Positions 46,908 through 55,220 of a stretch of 64,000 nucleotides of DNA are shown in pieces. How positions within the stretch are numbered: the stretch's first letter is position 1; each line of letters starts with the position of its first letter. The position numbers and the translations under genes are program-made. The notes beneath the pieces are model-generated. The model was not told where the DNA came from and searched no databases. It saw only the letters and a list, made by a program, of their open reading frames with translations. This stretch comes from Sva-07 sp963716235 (GTDB lineage Bacteria; Actinomycetota; Acidimicrobiia; Acidimicrobiales; Ilumatobacteraceae): NCBI GenBank assembly GCA_963716235.1, contig CAVQTE010000015.1, forward strand, positions 53,424 to 117,423. The letters are read 5' to 3'.

Positions 46908-49457
46908 TCAGGGCACCCACCAACCGTTGAGGTCGACGATCAGGTGGCCGCCGCCGTACATCCATGCGCACGACTGCAGGTTCGCCGCCAACGGCACGAT
47001 CGCCCCGTTGGCCGCTGTCTCGCCGACCTGCTGGTTGAGCGTCGACGTCTCGCGCCGCACCCCGCAGTCGAACGTCGTCACGTAGCCGGGCACCGCATGG
47101 TTGGTGGCCGTCACGTTCACGAACGCCGCGCTCGGCTGGTCGCTGCCAAGGGCCGGCGCCGCCACGCTGTAGCCCACGGTCTCCTGCGCTGCCACCGGCG
47201 GGCGGTACTGACGGGTGTCGATCACCCGCACCGGCGCCGTCGGCTTGTACGCCAGCCCCGTCGGGCCGAACGATCCGACGAGGTCGACGAGCACGTCGGT
47301 CTCGGCGTAGCTGTAGATGCAGACCCGCCCCGCCGACAGCCCGACGATCGTGTTGTTCGGACGCGCCTCCCTGGCAACGTGGTTCACGGTCGACGTCTCT
47401 GGCAGGGGGCCACCGCACGGGTACACGGTCAGGTAGCCCGGCGCGGAGCTGTTTGCGGCGGTGACGTTGAGGGCCACGGCCGTCGACCCCGCAGGAACGA
47501 ACCCGTTGAGATCGACCGACAACGTCGAGCCCGGCGAAACACGCTGTCCACCGATTGCCGAGCGGGTGTCGACCACCCGGGTCGGCCCGATCGGGTTGAA
47601 GCGCGACGAACCACTCGGGCCGAGCCAGCCGGTGATGTCGACGATGATGTCGGTGTCGACCGAGGTCCAGACGCACAGCTGTCCAGCGCTCGACAGTGCG
47701 GCAATCGTGCTGTTGGCGACCGTCTGCGCACCGACGAAATTGACCGTCGACGTCTCCGGCCGATCGTTCGAGCACGGATACGCCGTCAAGTAGCCGGGGG
47801 CCGTCGGATTCGCTGCCACGATGCTGAACACCGCCGCAGTTGCATCGGTCGGAGCGGTGGCACCGCCGACTTGAACGACGACCTGGCGACCCGCTCCCAC
47901 CCGTGAACCACCGATGTTGCTGCGGGTGTCGATCAGGCGGGTGGGGGTGACCGGCGTGAACGTCGAGCGACAGTCCACCTGTTGAGATCCCAGGATGCCG
48001 GGGACGGCGGACACCGACAACTCGTAGGCGCCGAGCGAACCATAGGTGGTGAAGCCCGTCGAAGCGTCCAGCCAGCCGAGAGGTTCCACTTCGATCGTGT
48101 ACTGGCCGGCTGGGACCACCGCATTCGCTGCACTCGTCCATGACGTCGGAGATGGCGCAGTGCCCGAGGCGACGATCACCCCCGTGCTGGCGCGCACGGT
48201 GACGCGCGCGTAGAGATTGGACCACGTTGCTGTCCCAGGCGGAGGGCGCACCGACACTGCCAGGTTTCCGGCACCGGCATCGACGAGGAAGGTGTCGCGA
48301 TCGCCGGTGGTCCCGATGATTCCTGCGGTCGTCGATGAGCTGCCGACGGCGCTCCCCGAACACAACGTGGCACCATGGTCGTCGGGGCGCGAACCGGCGT
48401 ACGAAGCGATGAGACCAAGGTCGTCCTGCTGGTTGTCGGCGCCCGCATACTCGCCGCGTGACCATTGGGTGACCGGCATTGCCGGGTTGATGCTGCGCCC
48501 CATGATCGGCGCCCAGATTCCATGGCCGTCGTAGTAGCTGGTCCCGGCCCGGGCATCGTGCAGGAGCCCGAACGTGTGGCCGGCCTCGTGCGACACGGCC
48601 TCGGCGATCGCCTTGGAGGCCGACGCCCCACTGTCCGTGAACACGAACGCCGGACGATCGGCGCTCGAATCGAACGTGCCGAGGAGTGCCACGCCGAGCA
48701 CCCCGGCACCGGCGAAGTTGGTCGGGCTGATCACCATGCGTTGGCCGTAGGCAACGTCGGTGGAGCTGGTCTTGCGCAGGCCCTCCACGCCGGGATCGAT
48801 CGTGGTGACGTTGACGTCGAAGGGCAGGTAGTCCTCGGTGACGCGTTGCCAGACTTCGTACATGATCGCCTGTTCGGCCGACGAGAAGCCCGGAAGACCG
48901 TCGATGTCGAACGGTGCCGAATCGATGACCGCAGGCGCCCCGGCCGACACCCACCCGGTATCCGCCGTCGTGTGGCCGTCGAAATCGAGATAGATGACGC
49001 GAGACGAGGTGGGCGCCGAACTCAGCGCCATTGCGTCGACACCGAGAGGCAACGCGGCAAGTGACCCCGCCGCGGGTGATGCCGTGAGGTCGAGCGCGTC
49101 GGCGTAGCCGAGTTGACCATTACCGGTCAGGAACAGAGACGGGTCTTCCACCAGCTCGTCGATCAGCTCGTCCGCTGCCACGCCGGCGTCGGCGGCCACC
49201 TCGTCCAGGTCGCCGCTCGACACCAGTTCATCGACGGCGTCGGTGCCCTGGAGCACGTCGAGTTCGGAACCAGCAAGCGGATCACCCGAATGAGCGTCGA
49301 TGGCGTCCGGTGCTGGCGTGGAACCGGTCTCGGTGGCGAACGCAGTCGAGCCCATCGCAGCCGCCACCGCCACGGTCATTGCCACCAGGATCGAGATGCG
49401 AGGACACGATGATCGCTGGGTTGGGTCTCGATGAACGCCCCGCCGATGCCAGATCAC
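46908..49457 (-). CDS. Secreted zinc metalloprotease with three C-terminal LDTR modules
   Basis: An 849-residue protein from GTG 49457; the frame is open upstream to 49613 but the upstream part lacks secretory features. Signal-like ISILVAMTVAVAAAMGSTAF, then a helical propeptide-like segment (~residues 35-110). The catalytic region has VIYLDFDGHTTADTGW, AIAEAVSHEAGHTFGLLHDA (HExxHxxGxxHD zinc motif) and later IMGRSINPAMPVTQW (the Met-turn). A PPC-like beta domain (residues ~450-555) precedes three LDTR modules (LIDTRSNIGG, VVDTRSAIGG, VIDTRQYRPP), each with a G-x-L-T.YPC strand and a VDL.GW-type end. Likely secreted to the surface. First gene of a minus-strand group. Confidence 0.83.
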   Translation of the reverse strand: MIWHRRGVHRDPTQRSSCPRISILVAMTVAVAAAMGSTAFATETGSTPAPDAIDAHSGDPLAGSELDVLQGTDAVDELVSSGDLDEVAADAGVAADELIDELVEDPSLFLTGNGQLGYADALDLTASPAAGSLAALPLGVDAMALSSAPTSSRVIYLDFDGHTTADTGWVSAGAPAVIDSAPFDIDGLPGFSSAEQAIMYEVWQRVTEDYLPFDVNVTTIDPGVEGLRKTSSTDVAYGQRMVISPTNFAGAGVLGVALLGTFDSSADRPAFVFTDSGASASKAIAEAVSHEAGHTFGLLHDARAGTSYYDGHGIWAPIMGRSINPAMPVTQWSRGEYAGADNQQDDLGLIASYAGSRPDDHGATLCSGSAVGSSSTTAGIIGTTGDRDTFLVDAGAGNLAVSVRPPPGTATWSNLYARVTVRASTGVIVASGTAPSPTSWTSAANAVVPAGQYTIEVEPLGWLDASTGFTTYGSLGAYELSVSAVPGILGSQQVDCRSTFTPVTPTRLIDTRSNIGGSRVGAGRQVVVQVGGATAPTDATAAVFSIVAANPTAPGYLTAYPCSNDRPETSTVNFVGAQTVANSTIAALSSAGQLCVWTSVDTDIIVDITGWLGPSGSSRFNPIGPTRVVDTRSAIGGQRVSPGSTLSVDLNGFVPAGSTAVALNVTAANSSAPGYLTVYPCGGPLPETSTVNHVAREARPNNTIVGLSAGRVCIYSYAETDVLVDLVGSFGPTGLAYKPTAPVRVIDTRQYRPPVAAQETVGYSVAAPALGSDQPSAAFVNVTATNHAVPGYVTTFDCGVRRETSTLNQQVGETAANGAIVPLAANLQSCAWMYGGGHLIVDLNGWWVP

Positions 49458-49589
49458 TGCTTCAAAGTACCGCTCCACCGCGTCGGTGCGGCGTCGGCCC
49501 AGAAGTGTGTTGCCGAACGCGACAGTGCCGGGACCGACATTCGATCCCGGCACTGTTCGGACTGTTGGGACTGAACGCATCACGACGAT

Positions 49590-49620
49590 GTAACGATTGG
49601 TGTCAGACACCAAGTGTTAC
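49590..49620. repeat. REP-like palindrome
   Basis: The sequence GTAACGATTGGTGTCAGACA followed by CCAAGTGTTAC contains a perfect 17-base palindrome TTGGTGTCAGACACCAA (49597-49613) with outer arms GTAAC/GTTAC. GGTGTCAGACACC-type palindromes are known from REP elements spread by tyrosine transposases; no such transposase gene is in the window and I saw no second copy. Could instead be an operator. Confidence 0.35.
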
Positions 49621-49808
49621 ATCGACACCGCGGGGACCAGCTGCGGCAATGACGTTCAGCGGGGGTTGGCGGGAATTCGCCAGGCGGTCCAGCCTGTCGG
49701 CCTAGCGGCCAACCACCTCCAGGGTCCCGTACAAATTCTCTGGCATGTGTTGGACCACCTCCTCTCTCTGGTGCGATCAGAGTAGAAGGTCAGCGCAGCC
49801 CGTCGCCA

Positions 49809-49961
49809 GTGGATATCGGGATTTCCGATGCGGCAATCAGACTCGGTCACGCATTTGAACGCGGATTTGCCCAGCACCCTGACTCCGACGACGACGTCCG
49901 TCGTGCAACGTCATTGGCGATCGAGTCGATCGCGGACGAACCCTGGGAGAAGTGGTGGTAG
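49809..49961 (+). CDS. Putative antitoxin partner of the MazF-type toxin
   Basis: A 50-residue frame from GTG 49809 (VDIGISDAAIRLGHAFERGF ... DDDVRRATSLAIESIADEPW ending EKWW) whose TAG overlaps the start of the next gene. Such overlapping small upstream genes are usual for MazE-type antitoxins. The sequence is helical and acidic, fitting, but I do not recognise the family. The start may lie further upstream, since the frame stays open. Confidence 0.5.
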   Translation: MDIGISDAAIRLGHAFERGFAQHPDSDDDVRRATSLAIESIADEPWEKWW

Positions 49962-50266
49962 CACGCGGCGAAGTGTGGTGGGGGGAGAGTCAAGACGAGA
50001 AGGGTCGGCCGTATCTCGTGGTCAGTCGTGACTCCGCGAACGCCGTGATGAAGCGGGTGCTCGTCGCCCCGATCACCAGCCGGGTTCGGTCTGTCCCGAG
50101 CGAACTGCCGGTCGGGGTAAACGAGGGGCTGCCCATCGACTCAGTTGCGAGCTTCGACAATCTGCAGCCCTTCCCGACTGCGATGCTCACACGGCGACTC
50201 GGCAAGCTTGCTGACGCACGACTGAGTCTGATTTGCGTCGTTGCTGGCGCGACTCTCGACTGCTGA
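49954..50266 (+). CDS. MazF/PemK-family mRNA endoribonuclease toxin
   Basis: An intact 103-residue protein. RGEVWWGESQDEKGRPYLVV is the diagnostic start of MazF; VLVAPITSRVRSVPSELPV contains the conserved P-T/S-R..R..P segment, and DSVASFDNLQPFP corresponds to S-x-x-x-C/D-DN-L. The GTG start at 49954 overlaps the small upstream frame. The family cleaves RNA when freed from its antitoxin. A second toxin-antitoxin pair lies 3 kb downstream. Confidence 0.85.
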
Positions 50267-50306
50267 TCGACACTTCGGCACCTCGATCGCCCCTCCGTCT
50301 CGATCG

Positions 50307-51134
50307 TCAGATCGTGTACGACTGGTTTTCGAGAATTCTCGATGCCAGCGAGAGGTCACCATCGATGACCACCTGATCGAGCAGGCCGTCAGGGCCGACG
50401 CGTCCGGCGCACCTCCGGGTCATCACACCGATCGGCATCGTCAAGGTCACCGTTGCCGGCCCTGACAGCTCCGGCACCACCGTGGCCCGCTCCCCTACCT
50501 CGACGTGAAGTTCGCGAACGATCGTTCCGCCGTCGGTCAGCGCGAACGTCACGCTCTGGCCGGTCGTCGCTCCCGCCTTCTTACCGACGACGAAGCCCAG
50601 CGCGGTGGCCATCTCGTCGAGCACGATGTCGACGGCGAGACCGGACTCATGACCCGGTCGCCCGACGGCGTCGCGGATGTCCTGCTCGTGCAACCAGCAG
50701 TCGAACACGCGAATCTGCATGAATCGGCCGAACGTGTCCTTGCCGGCGGGCGTGAACGACTCGGCGTTCCACTCGTCGTCAGACATCGCATCGAGGGTTG
50801 CCAGCCGCGCCGCAGTGAGCTCCCGGAACCGGGAGAGCACCTCAGCGGGCGTCTCGCCCCGCATCGCCTCGACCCACTGCTCGTTGAACACGCCGATGTC
50901 GTTGCGGACATGCTCGCTCGCGTCGCGATCGACCTCGATCGACGGTCCGGGCTCGCCCGACAGCATCGCCTCGGTGCCGACGATGTGCGACACGTTGTCC
51001 TGGACGCTCCAACCCGGCAGCGGCGACGCCAGGGCCCACTCGTCGTCGGTCAGCTCGCCGAGCAGGTTGCTGAGGCTGGCCCACACCTCGCCCAGTGCCG
51101 CAACGGTTCGATCCTTCGGAATGCTCGATGCCAT
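50307..51134 (-). CDS. Mycothiol-type maleylpyruvate isomerase/DinB-like protein
   Basis: An intact 275-residue protein. WASLSNLLGELTDDEWALAS, LPGWSVQDNVSHIVGTEAML (the His of the metal triad) and DCWLHEQDIRDAVGRPG match the TIGR03083/MDMPI N-terminal four-helix domain. A C-terminal beta-rich domain (residues ~175-275) with VTLTMPIGVMTRRCAGR follows. Family members are mycothiol-dependent metal enzymes or transferases of actinobacteria. The true substrate is unknown; maleylpyruvate activity is not implied by context. Confidence 0.82.
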   Translation of the reverse strand: MASSIPKDRTVAALGEVWASLSNLLGELTDDEWALASPLPGWSVQDNVSHIVGTEAMLSGEPGPSIEVDRDASEHVRNDIGVFNEQWVEAMRGETPAEVLSRFRELTAARLATLDAMSDDEWNAESFTPAGKDTFGRFMQIRVFDCWLHEQDIRDAVGRPGHESGLAVDIVLDEMATALGFVVGKKAGATTGQSVTFALTDGGTIVRELHVEVGERATVVPELSGPATVTLTMPIGVMTRRCAGRVGPDGLLDQVVIDGDLSLASRILENQSYTI

Positions 51135-51154
51135 GACGGCATCTTGTCAGACCG

Positions 51155-51616
51155 TCAGATCACGTCGTCGAGCCCGGCCTGGGGGCCGACTGCGCCGATC
51201 GCATCGAGATACGCGAGGTGCGCTTCGACGACGTTGACCGCGTCGACGTCGTCGAGCAGCTCCACGCCGTTCTCCTCCGCTTGGCCGAGCAACCACGCGG
51301 TCAGTGCGTCCTCGGTGATGATCACGGGCTCGCTGATCGACTGCGGCGCGTCGACCACGCCGTCGGGCTGCAGGCCCTGCTCGTGCAGCCAACGCATGTG
51401 GAACACGAGGAGCTGTTCGACCTCCCCGGGCGTCAGCCGGGCCTGGCTCTCCTCGGGGAGGCGATCACACACGAAATCGACCGCCTCATCGAGCCGATAC
51501 ACGACCCGCGGAGCGACAGCATCGAGGCGATGCGCCTCGCGCCCCACCGCAACTGCCGCGATCACGAACACGCCGAGCGCTGCGACCACTGCCAACACGA
51601 TGGTGATGCCGTCCAC
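51155..51616 (-). CDS. Membrane-anchored hypothetical protein
   Basis: An intact 153-residue protein, GTG start. Residues 3-25 (ITIVLAVVAALGVFVIAAVA) are a signal anchor. The soluble part contains LDAVAPRVVYRLDEAVDFVC, ESQARLTPGEVEQLLVFHMR and LLGQAEENGVELLDDVDAVN. No family recognised. It lies 20 bases upstream of the preceding mycothiol-type gene, so the two may be co-transcribed. Confidence 0.6.
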   Translation of the reverse strand: MDGITIVLAVVAALGVFVIAAVAVGREAHRLDAVAPRVVYRLDEAVDFVCDRLPEESQARLTPGEVEQLLVFHMRWLHEQGLQPDGVVDAPQSISEPVIITEDALTAWLLGQAEENGVELLDDVDAVNVVEAHLAYLDAIGAVGPQAGLDDVI

Positions 51617-51639
51617 CGCGCCAGCCTACGAACGCGAAC

Positions 51640-51673
51640 GAGCGGCGCCCCACACACTGGAGGAGCGCCGCTC
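51640..51673. terminator. Possible hairpin
   Basis: Inverted repeat GAGCGGCGC (51640-51648) and GCGCCGCTC (51665-51673) with a 16-base loop. It sits just beyond the acyl-CoA dehydrogenase terminator and before the start of the 51155 gene. Termination or regulatory role uncertain. Confidence 0.35.
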
Positions 51674-51703
51674 GATCAGACTCGAACATGACGTTGCGTC
51701 GGA

Positions 51704-51734
51704 CGGTCTTTCGGGGTCGGGTCCGGAAAGACCG
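51704..51734 (-). terminator. Hairpin downstream of the acyl-CoA dehydrogenase
   Basis: Perfect 9-bp arms CGGTCTTTC (51704-51712) and GAAAGACCG (51726-51734), loop about 13 bases, 15 bases after the stop at 51749. Likely terminator for the acyl-CoA dehydrogenase gene. Confidence 0.6.
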
Positions 51735-51748
51735 GGACCGACGATGCG

Positions 51749-52864
51749 TCAGATTCCGATGCGCTGGGCGAGCTGCTCGCGGTGATAGGTGGGATCACCG
51801 AAGAGGAGTTCTGAGCTCTTGGCCCGCTTGAAGTACAGGTGGGCCGGGTGCTCCCAGGTGAAGCCGATGCCACCGTGGATCTGGATGTTCTCGGCCGCAG
51901 CGTGGAAGTACGCCTCCGAGCAGTAGGCCTTGGCGAGCGAGGCGGTGGACGCGAGTTCGTCGTTCATCTCGCTGGCGCACCACATGCCGTAGTACGCAGC
52001 CGACTTCGCCGACTCGACCTCGAGCAGCATGTCGGCGCACTTGTGCTTGATCGCCTGGAACGAGCCGATCGGACGGCCGAACTGCACGCGCACCTTGGCG
52101 TACTCGACGGCCATCTCGAGCACCTTCTGTGCTCCACCGACCTCTTCGGCGGCGAGCGCCACAGCGGCGAGATCGAGGACCGTGTCGAGCGTGTCCCAGC
52201 CCTTGCCCTCCTCGCCGATGAGTGTGGCCGGCGTGTTCGAGAAGTCGAGCTTGGCCTGCTTGCGGGTCTGGTCCATGGTCGACAGCGAGGTCTTGGTGAG
52301 GCCCGCCGCGTCGCCGTCGACGGCGAACAGGCTGGTGCCGGCGCCCGTCTTGGCAGCCACGATGATGAGGCTGGCGATGTGGCCGTCGAGCACGAACGAC
52401 TTCGTGCCGCTCAGCGTGTAACCGTCGCCGGCGGCAGTGGCCTCCATCGTGATGCCCGACTCGTCCCACTTGCCGGAGGGCTCGGTGTAGGCCAGGGTGG
52501 CGATGGTCTCACCCGAGGCGATGCCGGGGAGGTACTTGGCCTTCGCGGCCTCGTCACCCGACTGCAGCAGCGTGTTGGCAGCGAGCACGGCGGTGGAGAA
52601 GAACGGGGCGCAGAGCAGTGCACGGCCCATCTCTTCGAGCACGATGCCGAGTTCGACGAAGCCGTAGCCCGACCCGCCGAACTCCTCGGGGATCGACAGG
52701 CCCTGGAGGCCCATCTGCTCACCCATCTGGCTCCAGACCGCAGCGTCGTAGCCGTCCTCGGTCTCCATCAGCTCGCGGACCGCTTCCTCGGAGCTCTTGT
52801 TCTCGAGGAACGAGCGCACGGTCTTGCGGAGTTCTTCCTGTTCATCGGTGAAGGCAAAGTTCAT
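51749..52864 (-). CDS. Acyl-CoA dehydrogenase
   Basis: An intact 371-residue protein. FAFTDEQEELRKTVRSFLEN opens it; GLQGLSIPEEFGGSGYGFVE, LAYTEPSGKWD, LSGTKSFVLDGHIASL are the middle domain; VQFGRPIGSFQAIKHKCADM, IQIHGGIGFTWEHPAHLYFK are the C-terminal helical domain hallmarks. FAD-dependent oxidation of an acyl-CoA; the class with shorter conserved catalytic Glu region is common in actinobacterial lipid and steroid degradation, but a specific substrate cannot be read. Start at ATG 52864. Divergent from the toxin-antitoxin pair that follows. Confidence 0.92.
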   Translation of the reverse strand: MNFAFTDEQEELRKTVRSFLENKSSEEAVRELMETEDGYDAAVWSQMGEQMGLQGLSIPEEFGGSGYGFVELGIVLEEMGRALLCAPFFSTAVLAANTLLQSGDEAAKAKYLPGIASGETIATLAYTEPSGKWDESGITMEATAAGDGYTLSGTKSFVLDGHIASLIIVAAKTGAGTSLFAVDGDAAGLTKTSLSTMDQTRKQAKLDFSNTPATLIGEEGKGWDTLDTVLDLAAVALAAEEVGGAQKVLEMAVEYAKVRVQFGRPIGSFQAIKHKCADMLLEVESAKSAAYYGMWCASEMNDELASTASLAKAYCSEAYFHAAAENIQIHGGIGFTWEHPAHLYFKRAKSSELLFGDPTYHREQLAQRIGI

Positions 52865-52908
52865 GGGCGAGATCATGACGGGGTTGCACCACACCTCGCA
52901 ACTCTGGT

Positions 52909-52918
52909 TGTGTACACA
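52909..52918. promoter_or_regulatory. Palindrome at the vapB promoter/start
   Basis: TGTGTACACA is a perfect 10-bp palindrome ending one base before the GTG start at 52920. Toxin-antitoxin operons commonly repress themselves through such dyads. Functional role is inference. Confidence 0.45.
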
Positions 52919-52919
52919 T

Positions 52920-53204
52920 GTGGACACGCACGAGGTCAGATCGATCGGCATCCGAGAACTTCGCGCCGGGCTCGCCGAGGCGGTCCGACGCGCCGGAGCG
53001 GGCGACCGCACGGTCGTGACCGCCGGGGGCCGACCCGTTGCGCAGCTCGGCCCGCTCGACGCCGACGCTCCCGACCTCGAACGCCTCATCGGAGCCGGCG
53101 GCGTCATCCCCCCGCGCCGCACCAGCGAATGGCGAGCGCCCGAGCCGGTTCCGGTGTGGGCCGGTGTCCGCATCGACCAGGTCCTCCGGGAGCTGCGCGG
53201 ATGA
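52920..53204 (+). CDS. Phd/VapB-type antitoxin
   Basis: A 94-residue protein from GTG 52920. VRSIGIRELRAGLAEAVRRA and TVVTAGGRPVAQLGPLDA are the beta-strand and helix pattern of Phd/YefM antitoxins (N-terminal DNA-binding dimer). The disordered C-terminal part, rich in prolines, would bind the toxin. Its stop overlaps the toxin start by 4 bp, and a palindrome sits just upstream. Start choice: the frame is open further upstream, but VRSIGIREL is near the usual family start. Confidence 0.85.
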   Translation: MDTHEVRSIGIRELRAGLAEAVRRAGAGDRTVVTAGGRPVAQLGPLDADAPDLERLIGAGGVIPPRRTSEWRAPEPVPVWAGVRIDQVLRELRG

Positions 53205-53605
53205 CCGTCGTCTTGGATACGAGTGCCTTGCTCGCGCTCGGCATCGACGGGGTACAGCGAGCAACAACACTCGCGGCACTCGACACCGATCCGGTCTGGG
53301 CGGCGTCGGCGATGGCACTCACCGAAGCGCTGCCGGCGATCGACCGATTGACCGACGAGCCGATTCTGCGCCTCGACCTGGAAGACGCCATCCGCCTCGC
53401 GTGGGATCATCTTCACATCGTCCCGGTCGATCAACGTTGCCTCGATCGAGCCGCCGCGCTCGCACGCACCCAGCCGGTTCGCCTCACCGACGCCATCCAT
53501 TTCGCCGCTGCGGAGCGGCTCCCCGGCCCGATTCGGTTCGTCACGTTCGATCCGGCGCACATCGGCGTCGCGATGGGGCTGGGCTTCGACGTCGTCAGTT
53601 CATGA
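53201..53605 (+). CDS. PIN-domain ribonuclease toxin (VapC-type)
   Basis: An intact 134-residue protein. VVLDTSALLALGIDG carries the first catalytic Asp, MALTEALPAIDRL the second acidic residue, RLTDAIHFAAAERL the third, and FVTFDPAHIGVA the fourth. These four acidic positions define PIN-domain endoribonucleases. It overlaps the antitoxin stop by 4 bp. RNA target unknown. Confidence 0.88.
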   Translation: MTVVLDTSALLALGIDGVQRATTLAALDTDPVWAASAMALTEALPAIDRLTDEPILRLDLEDAIRLAWDHLHIVPVDQRCLDRAAALARTQPVRLTDAIHFAAAERLPGPIRFVTFDPAHIGVAMGLGFDVVSS

Positions 53606-53641
53606 GCAGACTTCCGCTGTGACTCACTATCGTCAGCCGAC

Positions 53642-54406
53642 GTGATGACGTCATCCACCCCCACCACTGGCGTGTTGTCGGTGGTGATGCCGTGTTTCAA
53701 CGAGGAGCAGACGGTCAAGGAGATCCTCGACCGGGTGCTGGAGTCGCCGCTCGTCGGTGAGGTCATCGCGATCGACGACGCCTCGACCGACTCGACCCTC
53801 GCGATCCTCCGGGCCTACGACGACCCCCGGCTCCGCGTGCTCGCCCAACCCGTGAACCGCGGCAAGGGCGCGGCACTCCGTCTGGGTTTCACCGAAGCGA
53901 CGAAGCAGTTCGTGATCGTGCAGGACGCCGACCTCGAGTACGACCCGGGCGAATACCCCAAGGTGCTCGCTCCGCTGCTCCACGACGAAGCCGACGTGGT
54001 GTACGGCTCGCGATTCAGCGGCGGCGATGCCCGGCGGATCCTCTACTTCTGGCACACGCTCGGCAACCGCGCCCTGACGCTGGCGTCGAACATGGCGACC
54101 AACCTCAACCTGAGCGACATGGAGACGTGCTACAAGGCGTTCCGGCGCGAGATCATCCAGGGCATCGACATCGAGGAGGACCGGTTCGGCTTCGAGCCGG
54201 AGGTGACCGCGAAGATCGCTGCGCTCCACTGCCGGGTGTACGAAGTGGGGATCAGCTACTACGGCCGCACCTACGACGACGGCAAGAAGATCGGCTGGCG
54301 CGACGGAGTCCGCGCGGTGTTCTGCATCGCGGCCTACTCGCCGCCCGGTGTGCGGTTCGGGCTCCGGCGAGCGAGTCCGTTCGTGGCACGACTCACCGGT
54401 TCGTGA
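53642..54406 (+). CDS. GT2 glycosyltransferase, dolichol/polyprenyl-phosphate-mannose-synthase-like
   Basis: An intact 254-residue protein. LSVVMPCFNEEQTVKEILDR, VIAIDDASTDSTLAIL, VNRGKGAALRLGFTEAT, IVQDADLEYDPGEYPKVL (DAD metal site) and GSRFSGGDARRILYFWHTLG are typical of DPM1-type GT2 enzymes. METCYKAFRREIIQGIDIEE is the conserved acceptor-side loop. It would transfer a sugar to a polyprenyl phosphate, as donor supply for GT-C enzymes. GTG 53642 or ATG 53645 start. Followed by a convergent methyltransferase. Confidence 0.88.
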   Translation: MMTSSTPTTGVLSVVMPCFNEEQTVKEILDRVLESPLVGEVIAIDDASTDSTLAILRAYDDPRLRVLAQPVNRGKGAALRLGFTEATKQFVIVQDADLEYDPGEYPKVLAPLLHDEADVVYGSRFSGGDARRILYFWHTLGNRALTLASNMATNLNLSDMETCYKAFRREIIQGIDIEEDRFGFEPEVTAKIAALHCRVYEVGISYYGRTYDDGKKIGWRDGVRAVFCIAAYSPPGVRFGLRRASPFVARLTGS

Positions 54407-54425
54407 CCCGACTCACCGCGTGCAA

Positions 54426-55169
54426 TCAGCCGACCGGCTTGCGCGCCACGACGAACACCGACTGACCGAACGGCATCCGGACGCGGTCCTCGACCCATCG
54501 CACGATCGGAACGATGTACCGGTCGAAGATCTTCACGGTGGTCGCCGACGTGGGTTCCTGACGAAGGAGCCGCACGAGCAGCAGCCAGCTGAACCAGCCC
54601 GGCATGTTCACGTAGCGAGAGTCGACCACCTCGTAGCCGGCGAGTCGAACGTCACGTTCGGTCTCACGCTTGCGGTACCGCCTGACATGGCCGAGCTTCT
54701 TGTCGAACGGGCTGTAGAGGAACTGGAATGCGGGCACCCAGATCACCAGGCATGCGCCAGGCCGCAGGCGTTCGCCGATCTCGCGCAGCACGCCCTGATC
54801 GTCGGCGATGTGTTCGAGCACGTTGATCATGACGGCCGAACCGAACACGGGCCCAACCGGGACATCGGCGACGACACCATCGACGGCGGTCACCCGATCG
54901 TCTGATGCGTAGCGATCAGCGAGGACCGTCGCAGCGTGGCTGCCCGGCTCAATGGCGGTAACAGCACCGAAGGCGGCGAAGCTCTCCGTGAACGTGCCAT
55001 GACCGGCGCCGACTTCGAGGATCGGGCCCGCGAGGTGCGGTCGTGCCAGATCGACGATCCAGTTGCGATAGTTCTCGGCATCGTCGAGCGAATCGAGCGT
55101 CGACGCAAGCGTCGCATCCACCTCGCTCGAGTCGAACGAACGAGTCGAACCAGGATCGGAGTCAGCCAC
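54426..55169 (-). CDS. SAM-dependent class I methyltransferase (Methyltransf_11/12-like)
   Basis: A 247-residue protein from GTG 55169 (open frame continues upstream, antisense to the MBL gene). PILEVGAGHGTFTESFAAFG (motif I), VTAIEPGSH, SAVMINVLEHIADDQGVLRE and RLRPGACLVIWVPAFQFLYS are canonical. LGHVRRYRKRETERDVRLAG and VNMPGWFSWLLLVRLLRQEP match a group of methyltransferases that sit next to DPM-like GT2 genes and whose target is a lipid-linked sugar. Convergent with the GT2 gene. Confidence 0.85.
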   Translation of the reverse strand: MADSDPGSTRSFDSSEVDATLASTLDSLDDAENYRNWIVDLARPHLAGPILEVGAGHGTFTESFAAFGAVTAIEPGSHAATVLADRYASDDRVTAVDGVVADVPVGPVFGSAVMINVLEHIADDQGVLREIGERLRPGACLVIWVPAFQFLYSPFDKKLGHVRRYRKRETERDVRLAGYEVVDSRYVNMPGWFSWLLLVRLLRQEPTSATTVKIFDRYIVPIVRWVEDRVRMPFGQSVFVVARKPVG

Positions 55170-55220
55170 GATCCCGCAGGCTAACCAGTGACTCCACACC
55201 ACGACTGCCAGACTGTGCGC

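Noticed and set aside
46879..48954. A long minus-strand frame of 691 codons rich in Arg, Gly and His
   Set aside because: It is out of phase with the metalloprotease on the same strand, has no motif and no start signal, and arises from GC-rich third positions.
51839..53605. A very long plus-strand frame covering the acyl-CoA dehydrogenase and the toxin-antitoxin region
   Set aside because: Its first part is antisense to the clear acyl-CoA dehydrogenase; only the downstream part belongs to the real VapC gene.
53644..53655. Palindrome GATGACGTCATC over the start of the DPM-like gene
   Set aside because: It is inside the first codons of the gene and a 12-bp palindrome is expected occasionally by chance in 64 kb.
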